Origin: Labilibacter marinus | GTDB lineage: Bacteria; Bacteroidota; Bacteroidia; Bacteroidales; Marinilabiliaceae | Direction of reading: 5' to 3' | Length of the DNA: 64,000 nucleotides | NCBI RefSeq assembly: GCF_001659685.2 | Contig: NZ_LXYE02000060.1 | Coordinates: forward strand, 1-64,000 | Shown: piece by piece, positions 52,666 through 60,837 of the stretch | Numbering within the stretch: position 1 is the first letter of the stretch | Layout of the letters: each line of letters begins with the position of its first letter | Notes under the pieces: model-generated | What the model was told of the DNA's origin: nothing | Databases searched by the model: none | What the model saw: the letters and a program-made list of their open reading frames with translations, nothing else | Made by a program: the position numbers and the translations under genes

Positions 52666-54081
52666 TTACTTTCCGATACAAAAGTTCTTGAATATATTAC
52701 CTAATACCTCGTCTGTATGTATCTCTCCACCTGTAATCTCAGCAAGGTGACTTAGCACTTCTCTGATATCTTGAGCAAGAAAGTCCCCCGAAATTCCGCT
52801 TTTAAGTCCGTCTAACACTCTTGATATAGATTCGTGAGAACGTTGAAGCGCTTCGTAGTGGCGAGCGTTTGTTACAATTACTTCATCATTATCTACAGCC
52901 TTAAGGTTAATTGTCTTAATCAATTCAGAAGACAAAAGATCAATACCCTTTTGTAGTTTGGCCGACATTGGAACAATAGCATCTGTGCCTGATAGTTCCT
53001 GAAAATTGTTCTTGTCAAAACGAGCACCAATTTCTTTTTCATTGAGTAAGTCAATTTTATTGATGGCGACTACTAGCTTTTGATCCTCATTCATTCGGTC
53101 TTTTACATCAGAGATAGCCTCATGAATCTTTTCATCCGGATCGTTTATGTCGAGCATGAGGATGACAATAGAAGCAGATTCAATTTTACCATAAGTACGA
53201 TCAATACCAATGTTTTCGATGGTATCAGAAGTTTTCCGAATACCGGCCGTATCAATAAAACGAAAGGTGATACCTTCAATGTTGATGGTATCCTCAATAA
53301 CATCGCGTGTAGTGCCATGAATATCTGATACAATAGCTCTATCTTCCTGTAAAATAGTATTGAGTAGGGTAGACTTGCCTGCGTTGGTATGACCCACAAT
53401 AGCCACGGGAATACCGTTTTTGATGGCATTTCCTAATGAGAAGGAACTAACGAGTTTTGATAATACTTTTTCAATTTCGTCCACTAAACCTACCAATTGT
53501 TTACGGTCGGCAAATTCAACATCTTCTTCACTAAAATCCAACTCTAATTCTATTAATGAGATAAAATTTAATAGGCGTTCTCTTAAATGAACTAGTTCGT
53601 TAGAGAACCCACCTTTCATCTGTTGCAGAGCAACTCGTCTCGCAGCTTCACTTCTGGATGCAATTAAATCCGCCACCGCTTCGGCCTGAGATAAATCCAT
53701 CTTACCATTTAAAAAGGCACGTTGGGTAAATTCACCAGGAGCAGCAAGTTGAGCTCCGCTATTAATAAACAACTCCAGTACTTTTTGTTGGATATAAGGG
53801 GCGCCATGACACGATACTTCTACAGTATTTTCTCCGGTAAAAGAGTTGGGAGCCTTAAAGATACTGACCAATACTTCGTCTAATTCCTTATCGTTATCTA
53901 TTAAGGAACCAAAATGGATGGTATTAGCGCTTTGGTCAACAAGTTTTTTACCCTGTTTTACGGATTTAAATACCTGATCACAAATACTTATACTTTCTGG
54001 TCCTGTTAAACGAATAACAGCAATAGCTCCTGCACCTTGAGCGGTAGAAACCGCGACAATTGTATCCTTAAGATTAATCAT
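52666..54081 (-). CDS. mnmE: tRNA-modifying GTPase MnmE
   Basis: 471 residues, full length. The N-terminal formyl-THF-binding domain starts DTIVAVSTAQGAGAIAVIRL; helical region; G domain with GHTNAGKST near 232, switch GTTRDV, DTAGIR and NKID; and the invariant C-terminal C-I-G-K. With MnmG it makes the cmnm5 modification at U34 of certain tRNAs. Core gene and reference point for the island. Confidence 0.97.
   Translation of the reverse strand: MINLKDTIVAVSTAQGAGAIAVIRLTGPESISICDQVFKSVKQGKKLVDQSANTIHFGSLIDNDKELDEVLVSIFKAPNSFTGENTVEVSCHGAPYIQQKVLELFINSGAQLAAPGEFTQRAFLNGKMDLSQAEAVADLIASRSEAARRVALQQMKGGFSNELVHLRERLLNFISLIELELDFSEEDVEFADRKQLVGLVDEIEKVLSKLVSSFSLGNAIKNGIPVAIVGHTNAGKSTLLNTILQEDRAIVSDIHGTTRDVIEDTINIEGITFRFIDTAGIRKTSDTIENIGIDRTYGKIESASIVILMLDINDPDEKIHEAISDVKDRMNEDQKLVVAINKIDLLNEKEIGARFDKNNFQELSGTDAIVPMSAKLQKGIDLLSSELIKTINLKAVDNDEVIVTNARHYEALQRSHESISRVLDGLKSGISGDFLAQDIREVLSHLAEITGGEIHTDEVLGNIFKNFCIGK
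52670..52681 (+). other. Candidate right attachment site (in mnmE)
   Basis: TTTCCGATACAA, encoding the last residues (F-C-I-G-K) of MnmE on the minus strand. The integrated element leaves the mnmE end intact. Identical to 25249-25260. Confidence 0.5.
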
Positions 54082-54275
54082 TATAACGCATATTTTAGCG
54101 CAAAAGTAAGTAAAGCATTACCTACTTTAAAACTTCAACCATAAAAAAGCCGAACATATTTGAAAAAGCATTGTTATTTTATGTAATTCGAGCCAACAGA
54201 ATATTTTTGATATATGTAATTGGCTTTATGTAAAAAAAATCCTACTTTGTTAAACAAACATTTAGAGAAAAAAAT

Positions 54276-55145
54276 ATGAGTGTATTAGTTTCAGATAAAT
54301 CGAATGTAATAGTTCAAGGTTTTACCGGTAGTGAGGGTACATTTCATGCCTCACAAATGATTGAATACGGAACCAATGTAGTTGGAGGTGTTACTCCAGG
54401 AAAGGGTGGAAGTACTCACCTAAATTTGCCTGTTTTTAATACAGTTAAAGAAGCTGTAGAAAAGGTAAAGGCCGATGTGTCGGTAATTTTTGTACCACCA
54501 GCTTTTGCGGCGGATGCTATAATGGAAGCTGCTGATGCGGGTATTAAGGTGGCCATTGCGATCACAGAGGGTATTCCTACAGCGGATATGGTAAAAGTGA
54601 AGAATTTTATTACAGGAAAAGATATACGATTGGTTGGACCAAACTGTCCAGGTGTTATTTCGCCAGGATTAGCTAAAGTGGGTATTATGCCTGGTTTTAT
54701 CCATTCTAAAGGTAAGATTGGCGTTGTTTCTCGCTCAGGTACATTAACCTATGAGGCGGTTGATCAATTAACCAAAGAAGGTTTAGGTCAGAGTACTTGT
54801 ATTGGTATTGGAGGTGATCCTATTATTGGTACTACTACTAAGGAGGCTGTTAAGCTTTTAATGGATGATCCAGATACGGATGGTATTATTATGATTGGAG
54901 AGATTGGTGGAGGAATGGAAACTGAAGCTGCCAGATGGATCAAGGAAAATGGTACTAAACCAGTAGTGGGTTTTATTGCAGGACAAACAGCGCCAAAGGG
55001 TCGTAGAATGGGACATGCCGGTGCAATTATTGGTGGAACAGATGATACTGCTGCTGCTAAGATGAAAGTGATGAAAGAATGCGGAATTCATGTAGTGGAG
55101 TCGCCAGCAACACTTGGTGTTACCATGAAAAATGCATTATCGTAA
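54276..55145 (+). CDS. sucD: Succinyl-CoA synthetase alpha subunit
   Basis: 289 residues, the standard size. It has the CoA-binding Rossmann start ([20 protein letters not shown]), [24 protein letters not shown], and the phospho-His motif GHAGAIIGG (His about 247). It forms succinyl-CoA or succinate plus NTP with SucC in the TCA cycle. sucC is not adjacent here. Divergent from mnmE. Confidence 0.97.
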   Translation: MSVLVSDKSNVIVQGFTGSEGTFHASQMIEYGTNVVGGVTPGKGGSTHLNLPVFNTVKEAVEKVKADVSVIFVPPAFAADAIMEAADAGIKVAIAITEGIPTADMVKVKNFITGKDIRLVGPNCPGVISPGLAKVGIMPGFIHSKGKIGVVSRSGTLTYEAVDQLTKEGLGQSTCIGIGGDPIIGTTTKEAVKLLMDDPDTDGIIMIGEIGGGMETEAARWIKENGTKPVVGFIAGQTAPKGRRMGHAGAIIGGTDDTAAAKMKVMKECGIHVVESPATLGVTMKNALS

Positions 55146-55198
55146 TTGAAATTAGCCCGACTTAATAGAGTGGGATAATAAATAACATTTATAGAATT

Positions 55199-55234
55199 AA
55201 GCTTCTTTGGTAGAAATATCAAAGAAGCTTTTTT
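55199..55234 (+). terminator. Rho-independent terminator of sucD
   Basis: AAGCTTCTTTG and CAAAGAAGCTT, a perfect 11-bp stem, 10-nt loop, then TTTTT. It overlaps the 3' end of the convergent GNAT gene. Confidence 0.9.
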
Positions 55235-55740
55235 ATTTTCTTTTCTTCAACTATGGTTTTGTACCATGTGAAACCTGCCTTTTTATAGGTGCTTAAGGCA
55301 TTGGGATGATCTAAATCGCAGGTGTTTAATTCAATGAATTTAGGACAAAGGCTCCAAGCTAATTCAATGGTTTTGTTTAAAAAGTATTTTCCATATCCCT
55401 GTCCAATAAATTCTGGTGTTAGACCAAAGTACAAAATTTCAACAGAATCATCTTCCTGAACTAATTCGCAATAACCAGCATGTTTTCCTTCTATCTTAAA
55501 ACAGAAAATGTGCGTGTTCTTACAGTTTATTTTTTCTTGAAGAACATCATCTTTCATAAAAGTTCTATCCAACCAGTTTAAGTTTTCACCAACACTTGAA
55601 TATAATGCTCGATACCAGTCGGTGTCTATCGGCTTTGCTATTTCTTCAATAGATGTACCTTCTTTATCAATTAAAGATGCTGAGGGCTTTTTATCCATCT
55701 TTAAAAAAAAGATGGATGACTTTACTGTTTCGTATAACAT
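55219..55740 (-). CDS. GNAT-family N-acetyltransferase
   Basis: 173 residues from ATG 55740; an in-frame ATG at 55782 would add 14 aromatic-rich residues of doubtful use. It has the acetyl-CoA-binding motif EILYFGLTPEFIGQGYGKYF and the GNAT motif B region ELNTCDLDHPNALSTYKKAGF. It resembles small GNATs of unknown acceptor. The N-terminal 60 residues are not conserved-looking. Convergent with sucD. Confidence 0.8.
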   Translation of the reverse strand: MLYETVKSSIFFLKMDKKPSASLIDKEGTSIEEIAKPIDTDWYRALYSSVGENLNWLDRTFMKDDVLQEKINCKNTHIFCFKIEGKHAGYCELVQEDDSVEILYFGLTPEFIGQGYGKYFLNKTIELAWSLCPKFIELNTCDLDHPNALSTYKKAGFTWYKTIVEEKKIKKLL

Positions 55741-55828
55741 ATTATGGAATCCTATTTTGCTGTAAAAATAAAAATCCCCCATCGTATAAACAATGAGGGA
55801 ACAAACAAAAGGCGTATTTAAATGATTT

Positions 55829-57475
55829 CTATGACAAAATCATTCGTTCGATATCATCTTTTACATTAGTGATACCGCCAATATTAAAGTTTTCAACCAA
55901 TACGTTAACTACATTTGGCGATAAGAACGCTGGTAATGTAGGTCCAAGGTTGATGTTTTTTACTCCTAAGCTTAATAAAGCAAGCAATACAATAACTGCT
56001 TTTTGCTCGTACCAAGCAATGTTATATACAATTGGTAAATCGTTAATGTCATCAAGCTCAAATACTTCTTTAAGTTTAAGTGCAGTAACCGCTAATGAAT
56101 ATGAATCATTACACTGTCCAGCATCTAATACTCTTGGAATACCACCAATATCACCTAATGGTAATTTATTGTAACGATACTTAGCACAACCCGCTGTTAA
56201 TATTACTGTATCTTCAGGTAGTTCTGTCGCAAAGTCGCTATAGTAATCACGATCATTCATTCTACCATCACAACCAGCCATTACAACAAATTTCTTGATA
56301 GCACCACCTTTAACAGCATCGACTACTTTGTCGGCTAATTGTAAAACCTGATTGTGAGCAAATCCACCTACGATTTCTCCAGTTTCAATTTCGGTTGGAG
56401 AAGCACATTTTTTAGCATGCTCAATAATTATACTGAAATCTTTTGGCTGACCATCTTGACGATCTGCAATATGTGTACATCCGTCAAAACCACTAGCTCC
56501 AGTTGTATAAATACGGTCGATATAGTTTTCTTTTGGAGGAACGATACAGTTAGTAGTAAACAAGATTGGTCCGTTGAAGCTTTCAAATTCTTCTTTTTGC
56601 TTCCACCATGCATTACCGTAGTTACCTACAAAGTGCTCATACTTTTTAAATTCTGGATAGTAATTAGCAGGTAACATTTCGCTGTGTGTATATACATCAA
56701 CACCTGTTCCATCAGTTTGCTTTAATAGCTCTTCCATGTCCTTAAGGTCGTGGCCCGAAATAAGGATAGCTGGCTTGTTACGAACGCCAATGTTAACAGA
56801 CGTAATTTCTGGGTTACCAAAGCTTTCAGTGTTGGCTTTATCTAATAATGCCATTACATCAACACCAAACTTACCACACTCAAGTACTAGGCCTACTAAC
56901 TCGTCAACGCTTAAAGTATTATCAGTAGAAGCGATTAATGCTTTTTGAATAAAGTCACAAACTTCTTGGCTATTGTAGTTTAGGTTCATTGCATGTTCTG
57001 CATAAGCAGCCATACCTTTTACCCCATAAATTAAAAGTTCTTTTAACGAACGTATATCTTCGTTTTCGATAGCTAAGATGCCAATGGCTGGTGCAACAGC
57101 TAAAAAGTCTTCTTTAGTTGACCCTGCGTAGTTTACACTGTGCTCTTTAGTAGTTGAGTCAATGCCTTTAGCTGCGAGTGCAGCTTTTAACTCATCTCTT
57201 AACTGAATTCCTTCGTTGATTTTAGCTTCAATTTTACCACCATCAAAGTTTGCATTAGTGATGGTAATAAATAAAGCATCAACCATATATTTATAGGCTT
57301 TATCACTTCCTAAATCGTTTTTAGAAGCAAGAGCATTTACATGTGCAACTCCCTTGGAAACAAAAAGTAATACATCCTGAAGTGCAGCCACCTCGTCGGT
57401 TTTACCACAAACTCCTTTAACTGTACAGCCTGTACCCTTAGCTGCTTCCTGACACTGATAACAAAACATGCTCAT
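55829..57475 (-). CDS. hcp: Hybrid cluster protein (hydroxylamine / NO reductase)
   Basis: 548 residues from ATG 57475, which gives the usual Hcp start [10 protein letters not shown]; extension to 57529 would add a non-family leader. Cysteines C-x2-C-x8-C-x5-C bind the N-terminal [4Fe-4S] cluster, and the family motifs [35 protein letters not shown] and [13 protein letters not shown] provide hybrid-cluster ligands. Hcp reduces NO to N2O and/or hydroxylamine, protecting from nitrosative stress. The ferredoxin gene upstream on the same strand is its likely electron donor. Confidence 0.96.
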   Translation of the reverse strand: MSMFCYQCQEAAKGTGCTVKGVCGKTDEVAALQDVLLFVSKGVAHVNALASKNDLGSDKAYKYMVDALFITITNANFDGGKIEAKINEGIQLRDELKAALAAKGIDSTTKEHSVNYAGSTKEDFLAVAPAIGILAIENEDIRSLKELLIYGVKGMAAYAEHAMNLNYNSQEVCDFIQKALIASTDNTLSVDELVGLVLECGKFGVDVMALLDKANTESFGNPEITSVNIGVRNKPAILISGHDLKDMEELLKQTDGTGVDVYTHSEMLPANYYPEFKKYEHFVGNYGNAWWKQKEEFESFNGPILFTTNCIVPPKENYIDRIYTTGASGFDGCTHIADRQDGQPKDFSIIIEHAKKCASPTEIETGEIVGGFAHNQVLQLADKVVDAVKGGAIKKFVVMAGCDGRMNDRDYYSDFATELPEDTVILTAGCAKYRYNKLPLGDIGGIPRVLDAGQCNDSYSLAVTALKLKEVFELDDINDLPIVYNIAWYEQKAVIVLLALLSLGVKNINLGPTLPAFLSPNVVNVLVENFNIGGITNVKDDIERMILS

Positions 57476-57730
57476 TTTTCGATTTTTTAAGTATTTGTTT
57501 AGACTATTTGAATTATGCTTGATAGACAATGTATTTTAATTGTCCGTTTTAATTTGTTAATTAACGAAAGGGAAACTCCATCCATCATCCTATCCTTATT
57601 CCCTAAACTCAACTTCACTTTTCCCTTTCGTTTAATATCGCACCATAAAGTGCAACTCCTCCTCATATCGCTCTGTAAGTTTATTGCTCATACAAGCTGC
57701 TTAGTCGCGATAAATATTTTTGTTGATTGG

Positions 57731-58606
57731 CTATACCCATTCTTCAGAAAGCACTTCGCCTTCTACAGATACGATAGCTCGTTTTAGAGGAATTTTTCTA
57801 CTTGCTAATTGCAATGCTTGTTGCGCAACTCCCATCAATCCACCACAACAAGGTACTTGCATAATAACCACTGTTAATGAGTTAATTTTGGCATCATTAA
57901 TCAATGAAACAAGCTTATTTAAATAAACATCCATTCCGTCATCCAATTTAGGACAAGCAATACCTAATACTTTATTTTTTAAGAATTTTGAGTGAAAATC
58001 TCCCATAGCAAATGGTGCGCAGTCCGCTGCTAATACCATATCAGCTTCTTGAAAAAAGCTAGCTCCTGGATTGATTAAATGCATTTGCACAGGCCACTGT
58101 CTCAATTGAGATGTTTGTGGTGCTGCAGGTGCAGCGTCGGCTAATGAAAATGCAGGTTTGTTAATTTCTCTACTTTGTGATCCTGGACATCCGCCACCTT
58201 GATTTGCCATAGCTGCTGGTTTGTTATGCATTGCGTTAATTACTTCTTCTAATTCAAAATCATATTTATCCTGGTTGTTTTTAAGGAATGTCATAGCTTC
58301 CTTTACAAACTCCATTTCGTTATGATCTTTTAAATGTTTTAAGTGTGCTACAACTGTGTTAATTCCCTTAGAAACCATAATCTCCATTACTTTGGTTTCG
58401 TTATATGGGTCTGCTTCTCTACGTTCAATTTCCATAGCTCCCATAGGGCAGTGTCCTAAGCATGCTCCTAAGCCATCACACATTAAATCGCTAATTAATC
58501 GTGCTTTTCCATCAATTATTTGTAAAGCACCTTCGTGGCAACCTGGCACGCATTCACCGCATCCGTTGCACAGCTCTTCGTCTATTTTGATTACATCTCT
58601 TTCCAT
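57731..58606 (-). CDS. 4Fe-4S ferredoxin associated with Hcp
   Basis: 291 residues. An N-terminal 2[4Fe-4S] ferredoxin region (LCNGCGECVPGCHEGA; CDGLGACLGHCPMGA) is followed by a linker and a C-terminal Rossmann-like part with extra Cys (IACPKLDD, QVPCCGGLMG) that may hold another cluster. Such proteins sit beside hcp in anaerobes and donate electrons to it. It has an unusually clear ribosome-binding site (AAGGAG, 6 bases before ATG). Gap to hcp 255 bp; hcp may be co-transcribed. Its promoter region contains the HcpR operator at 58661. Confidence 0.88.
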   Translation of the reverse strand: MERDVIKIDEELCNGCGECVPGCHEGALQIIDGKARLISDLMCDGLGACLGHCPMGAMEIERREADPYNETKVMEIMVSKGINTVVAHLKHLKDHNEMEFVKEAMTFLKNNQDKYDFELEEVINAMHNKPAAMANQGGGCPGSQSREINKPAFSLADAAPAAPQTSQLRQWPVQMHLINPGASFFQEADMVLAADCAPFAMGDFHSKFLKNKVLGIACPKLDDGMDVYLNKLVSLINDAKINSLTVVIMQVPCCGGLMGVAQQALQLASRKIPLKRAIVSVEGEVLSEEWV

Positions 58607-58660
58607 TGTACTCCTTTTTGTTTGTTTGATGCAAATATGAGGCGAAAATTGAAGCTATGC

Positions 58661-58678
58661 TTGTAACATATGTTACAA
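58661..58678. promoter_or_regulatory. HcpR/Fnr-type operator
   Basis: TTGTAACATATGTTACAA is a perfect 18-bp palindrome, centred in the 125-bp interval between the divergent ferredoxin and Crp/Fnr genes. It matches the TGTAA-N6-TTACA form of Crp/Fnr-family sites controlling hcp in anaerobes. Confidence 0.85.
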
Positions 58679-58731
58679 TTCGGATAAAAAATTGTATTTT
58701 TCTTGCAAGGAGTATTTATATAACATTAAAC

Positions 58732-59412
58732 ATGATGATTGAAAACTTTCCGATGTTAGAGAAGTGTCCTGTATTTAAGGGTCTTAGCTTTAAAGAAATC
58801 ATAGCACTCTTTACGCAAATTCATTTTCAGATAAAGAAGTACTCCGATGGGCAAATAGTAGCACATGAAGGGGAAGCTGTTGAAAAGCTATATATAGTAT
58901 TATCTGGAAGTGTAAAAGGAGAGATGGTCGATTTTTCGGGTAAAACCATAAAGATTGAAGATATTGAACCTCCTAAACCTTTGGCTATTGCCTTTTTATT
59001 TGGAAGACAAAATAACTACCCAGTCAATGTAGTATCCAATAAAGAGTCTCAATTATTGATTATACCCAAAGCCTCGGTATTACAACTTTTTGCCAGTAAT
59101 CAGGTCATTTTACTAAATTACCTTAATGTTATCTCGGATAGATCTCAATTTCTTTCGCAAAAAATAAAGTTTTTATCCTTTCAAACGGTAAAAGGAAAAA
59201 TAGCTAACTACATATTACAACTTCGCACAGAAGCAGGTAATGGTTCGGTTACTTTACCTTTGTCTCAAAGTCAATTGGCTGAGTTATTTGGTGTTGCACG
59301 TCCTTCTGTAGGTAGAGGAATGCGTGAGTTACACAACGAAGGCATCATAGAGGCCAAAGGAAAAGAGGTAAAACTTCTGGATATAGCAAGACTTAAAGAA
59401 TGCTTGGTTTAG
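58732..59412 (+). CDS. hcpR: Crp/Fnr-family regulator, HcpR-type
   Basis: 226 residues from ATG 58732. The cyclic-nucleotide-binding-like beta-roll is at about 10-125 (GQIVAHEGEAVEKLYIVLSG) and the winged HTH at about 165-215 (LPLSQSQLAELFGVARPSVG RGMRELHNEG). It lacks the Fnr Cys cluster. HcpR proteins sense NO (haem-based in Porphyromonas) and activate hcp. Upstream in-frame codons before 58732 run through the operator and are therefore not coding. The palindrome sits 54 bp before the start. Confidence 0.85.
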   Translation: MMIENFPMLEKCPVFKGLSFKEIIALFTQIHFQIKKYSDGQIVAHEGEAVEKLYIVLSGSVKGEMVDFSGKTIKIEDIEPPKPLAIAFLFGRQNNYPVNVVSNKESQLLIIPKASVLQLFASNQVILLNYLNVISDRSQFLSQKIKFLSFQTVKGKIANYILQLRTEAGNGSVTLPLSQSQLAELFGVARPSVGRGMRELHNEGIIEAKGKEVKLLDIARLKECLV

Positions 59413-59568
59413 AAACTGTTTAAATCATTATCCTTCGTCAGAATTCATCAAAATTGTACTGAAAAACAAATTTCAAACAATTTCTTATTTTTTTTAAGGC
59501 TTGAAGCAACCCATCTTTTTTTCTACAGTCATACTTGCAGATTGATTAATTAAAAACAGGAAAGAAAG

Positions 59569-60327
59569 ATGAAAAAATTAATGTTATTGATGGCGGCGTT
59601 TGGGATGTTATTTTTTACGTCGTGTAGTAATGATGATGATGGCTATAGTTTAGGTGATTTCTGGTTGTCATCGGGTACAGTGACAAAAGACGCAGAATCG
59701 TTTCATATAACAACCGATGATGGAACAATCCTTTGGCCTTCTGCAACAGCAGTGGACCCTAGCTTTTTAGAAGATGGTATGCGTGTAATTGTAAATTATA
59801 CCATATTAGGAGATGCGGATGATGATGAGCGTTACGATCATTATGTGAAAGTAAATAGGATTACAGAGATTTTAACAAAGCCGGTATTTAAATTCACTGA
59901 AGAAACTACGCAAGAGGTTATTGACTCTATAGGCCATGATCCTGTTACAATTATTGATACTTGGTTTACGGATGACTATTTAAATGTGGAGTTTGAATAC
60001 GGTGGAGGTGGAGGAATTCACTTTATTAATTTAGTACATAATAGTGAAGAGTCGGAAACAGATGAAGGAGAAGTTATTTTGGAACTTAAACACAATAAAA
60101 ATGGTGATCCTTACAATGTTCGCCAATGGGGAATAGCCTCTTTTGATGTTTCAAGTTTTAAGTCGGACGAAAGTAATAGTATTGACTTTTTTGTAAGAAG
60201 TATGGGAAAAGATGGCGAATATGAATACAACGAAGTATTAACTTATACCTATGATGAACTGGATATGCCACAAACAAATGCTGTGAAATTGCATCACGAT
60301 TACAATGAAACTGGCTTGATTAAATAA
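59569..60327 (+). CDS. NigD-like lipoprotein
   Basis: 252 residues. A lipoprotein signal peptide ends FTSCS with the lipobox Cys near 19, followed by an acidic stretch (SNDDDG) typical of surface-exposed Bacteroidota lipoproteins. NigD-type pattern: GYSLGDFWLSSGTV, HITTDDGTILWPSAT, GMRVIVNYTILGD, YVKVNRITEILTK, then a C-terminal beta-rich domain. Function of the family unknown; originally linked to a bacteriocin locus in Prevotella. Own terminator follows. Confidence 0.88.
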   Translation: MKKLMLLMAAFGMLFFTSCSNDDDGYSLGDFWLSSGTVTKDAESFHITTDDGTILWPSATAVDPSFLEDGMRVIVNYTILGDADDDERYDHYVKVNRITEILTKPVFKFTEETTQEVIDSIGHDPVTIIDTWFTDDYLNVEFEYGGGGGIHFINLVHNSEESETDEGEVILELKHNKNGDPYNVRQWGIASFDVSSFKSDESNSIDFFVRSMGKDGEYEYNEVLTYTYDELDMPQTNAVKLHHDYNETGLIK

Positions 60328-60334
60328 CAAGAAT

Positions 60335-60364
60335 AAAAAAGGAGCAATTATTTGCTCCTTTTTT
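60335..60364 (+). terminator. Rho-independent terminator
   Basis: AAGGAGCAA-ttat-TTGCTCCTT with A-run before and T-run after, so it can act on both strands. Confidence 0.92.
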
Positions 60365-60451
60365 GTTTGTCTTATGTTTCTGATATACTTTTTGTTAAAG
60401 TATAATTGCTTATTGTAAGTTAAAATAACATCAAGTTTTTAAGAATAGGGC

Positions 60452-60483
60452 TTGGTTTGAAAGAAATAAATTCCCTATATTTG
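60452..60483 (+). promoter_or_regulatory. Promoter of the tRNA-Arg genes
   Basis: TATATTTG (TAnnTTTG, 60476-60483) with TTGG (60452-60455) 20 bp upstream; a TTTG at 60456 is slightly too close. Transcription would start about 60490, 37 bp before the first tRNA. Confidence 0.5.
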
Positions 60484-60526
60484 CACCGCATTTGAGAAAA
60501 ACGTTCTCTAAAAGCAACTAAATATT

Positions 60527-60600
60527 GGACCTGTAGCATAACTGGATAGTGCACTGCGTTACGGCCGCAGAGGTTAGGGGTTCGAATCCCTTCAGGTTCA
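60527..60600 (+). tRNA. tRNA-Arg (anticodon ACG), copy 1
   Basis: 74 nt. Acceptor GGACCTG / CAGGTTC, D-arm GCAT..GTGC, anticodon stem CTGCG / CGCAG with loop TTACGGC (anticodon ACG), T-arm AGGGG-TTCGAAT-CCCTT, discriminator A. CCA is not encoded. Confidence 0.95.
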
Positions 60601-60606
60601 CAAGAA

Positions 60607-60641
60607 AGCCCATAAGTAAGTAATTTACTTATGGGTTTTTT
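60607..60641 (+). terminator. Terminator after tRNA-Arg copy 1
   Basis: CCCATAAGTAA-gtaat-TTACTTATGGG followed by TTTTTT. Confidence 0.9.
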
Positions 60642-60684
60642 AAAGTTGTTTTTCGGAATTATTTTTAATGCAAAATTACATATT

Positions 60685-60758
60685 GGACCTGTAGCATAAC
60701 TGGATAGTGCACTACGTTACGGCCGTGGAGGTTAGGGGTTCGAATCCCTTCAGGTTCA
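60685..60758 (+). tRNA. tRNA-Arg (anticodon ACG), copy 2
   Basis: Differs from copy 1 only in the anticodon stem, CTACG / CGTGG: one compensatory pair change and one Watson-Crick to T-G change. The same anticodon loop TTACGGC and all other arms are kept. Confidence 0.94.
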
Positions 60759-60783
60759 CTTTTACATAATTGAATGTAGCAAA

Positions 60784-60817
60784 AAGCCTATAAATCGTAT
60801 GATTTATAGGCTTTTTT
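60784..60817 (+). terminator. Terminator after tRNA-Arg copy 2
   Basis: AAGCCTATAAATC-gtat-GATTTATAGGCTT followed by TTTT. It may also serve the minus-strand gene ending at 60838. Confidence 0.9.
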
Positions 60818-60837
60818 GTTTCGTAATAAATGAGTGT

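Larger units (their letters stand above)
25249..52681. mobile_element. Putative 27-kb integrated genomic island at the 3' end of mnmE
   Basis: The right end has a tyrosine integrase (51386-52513) next to mnmE, whose last codons contain TTTCCGATACAA (52670-52681, + strand). The same 12 bp recurs at 25249-25260, between rluE and the first cargo gene, and the match extends to TAyTTTCCGATACAA with one mismatch. Between them lie integrase, HTH/excisionase-like, replication and mobC genes and a cargo of conflict-system genes, while the flanks are core genes. The 3' end of mnmE is a known integration site (for example SGI1). Extent is inferred; internal smaller elements are possible. Confidence 0.55.

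Noticed and set aside
58657-58731. Longer N-terminus for the Crp/Fnr regulator
   Set aside because: The extension would be encoded by the operator palindrome and promoter region and lies outside the family's usual start.
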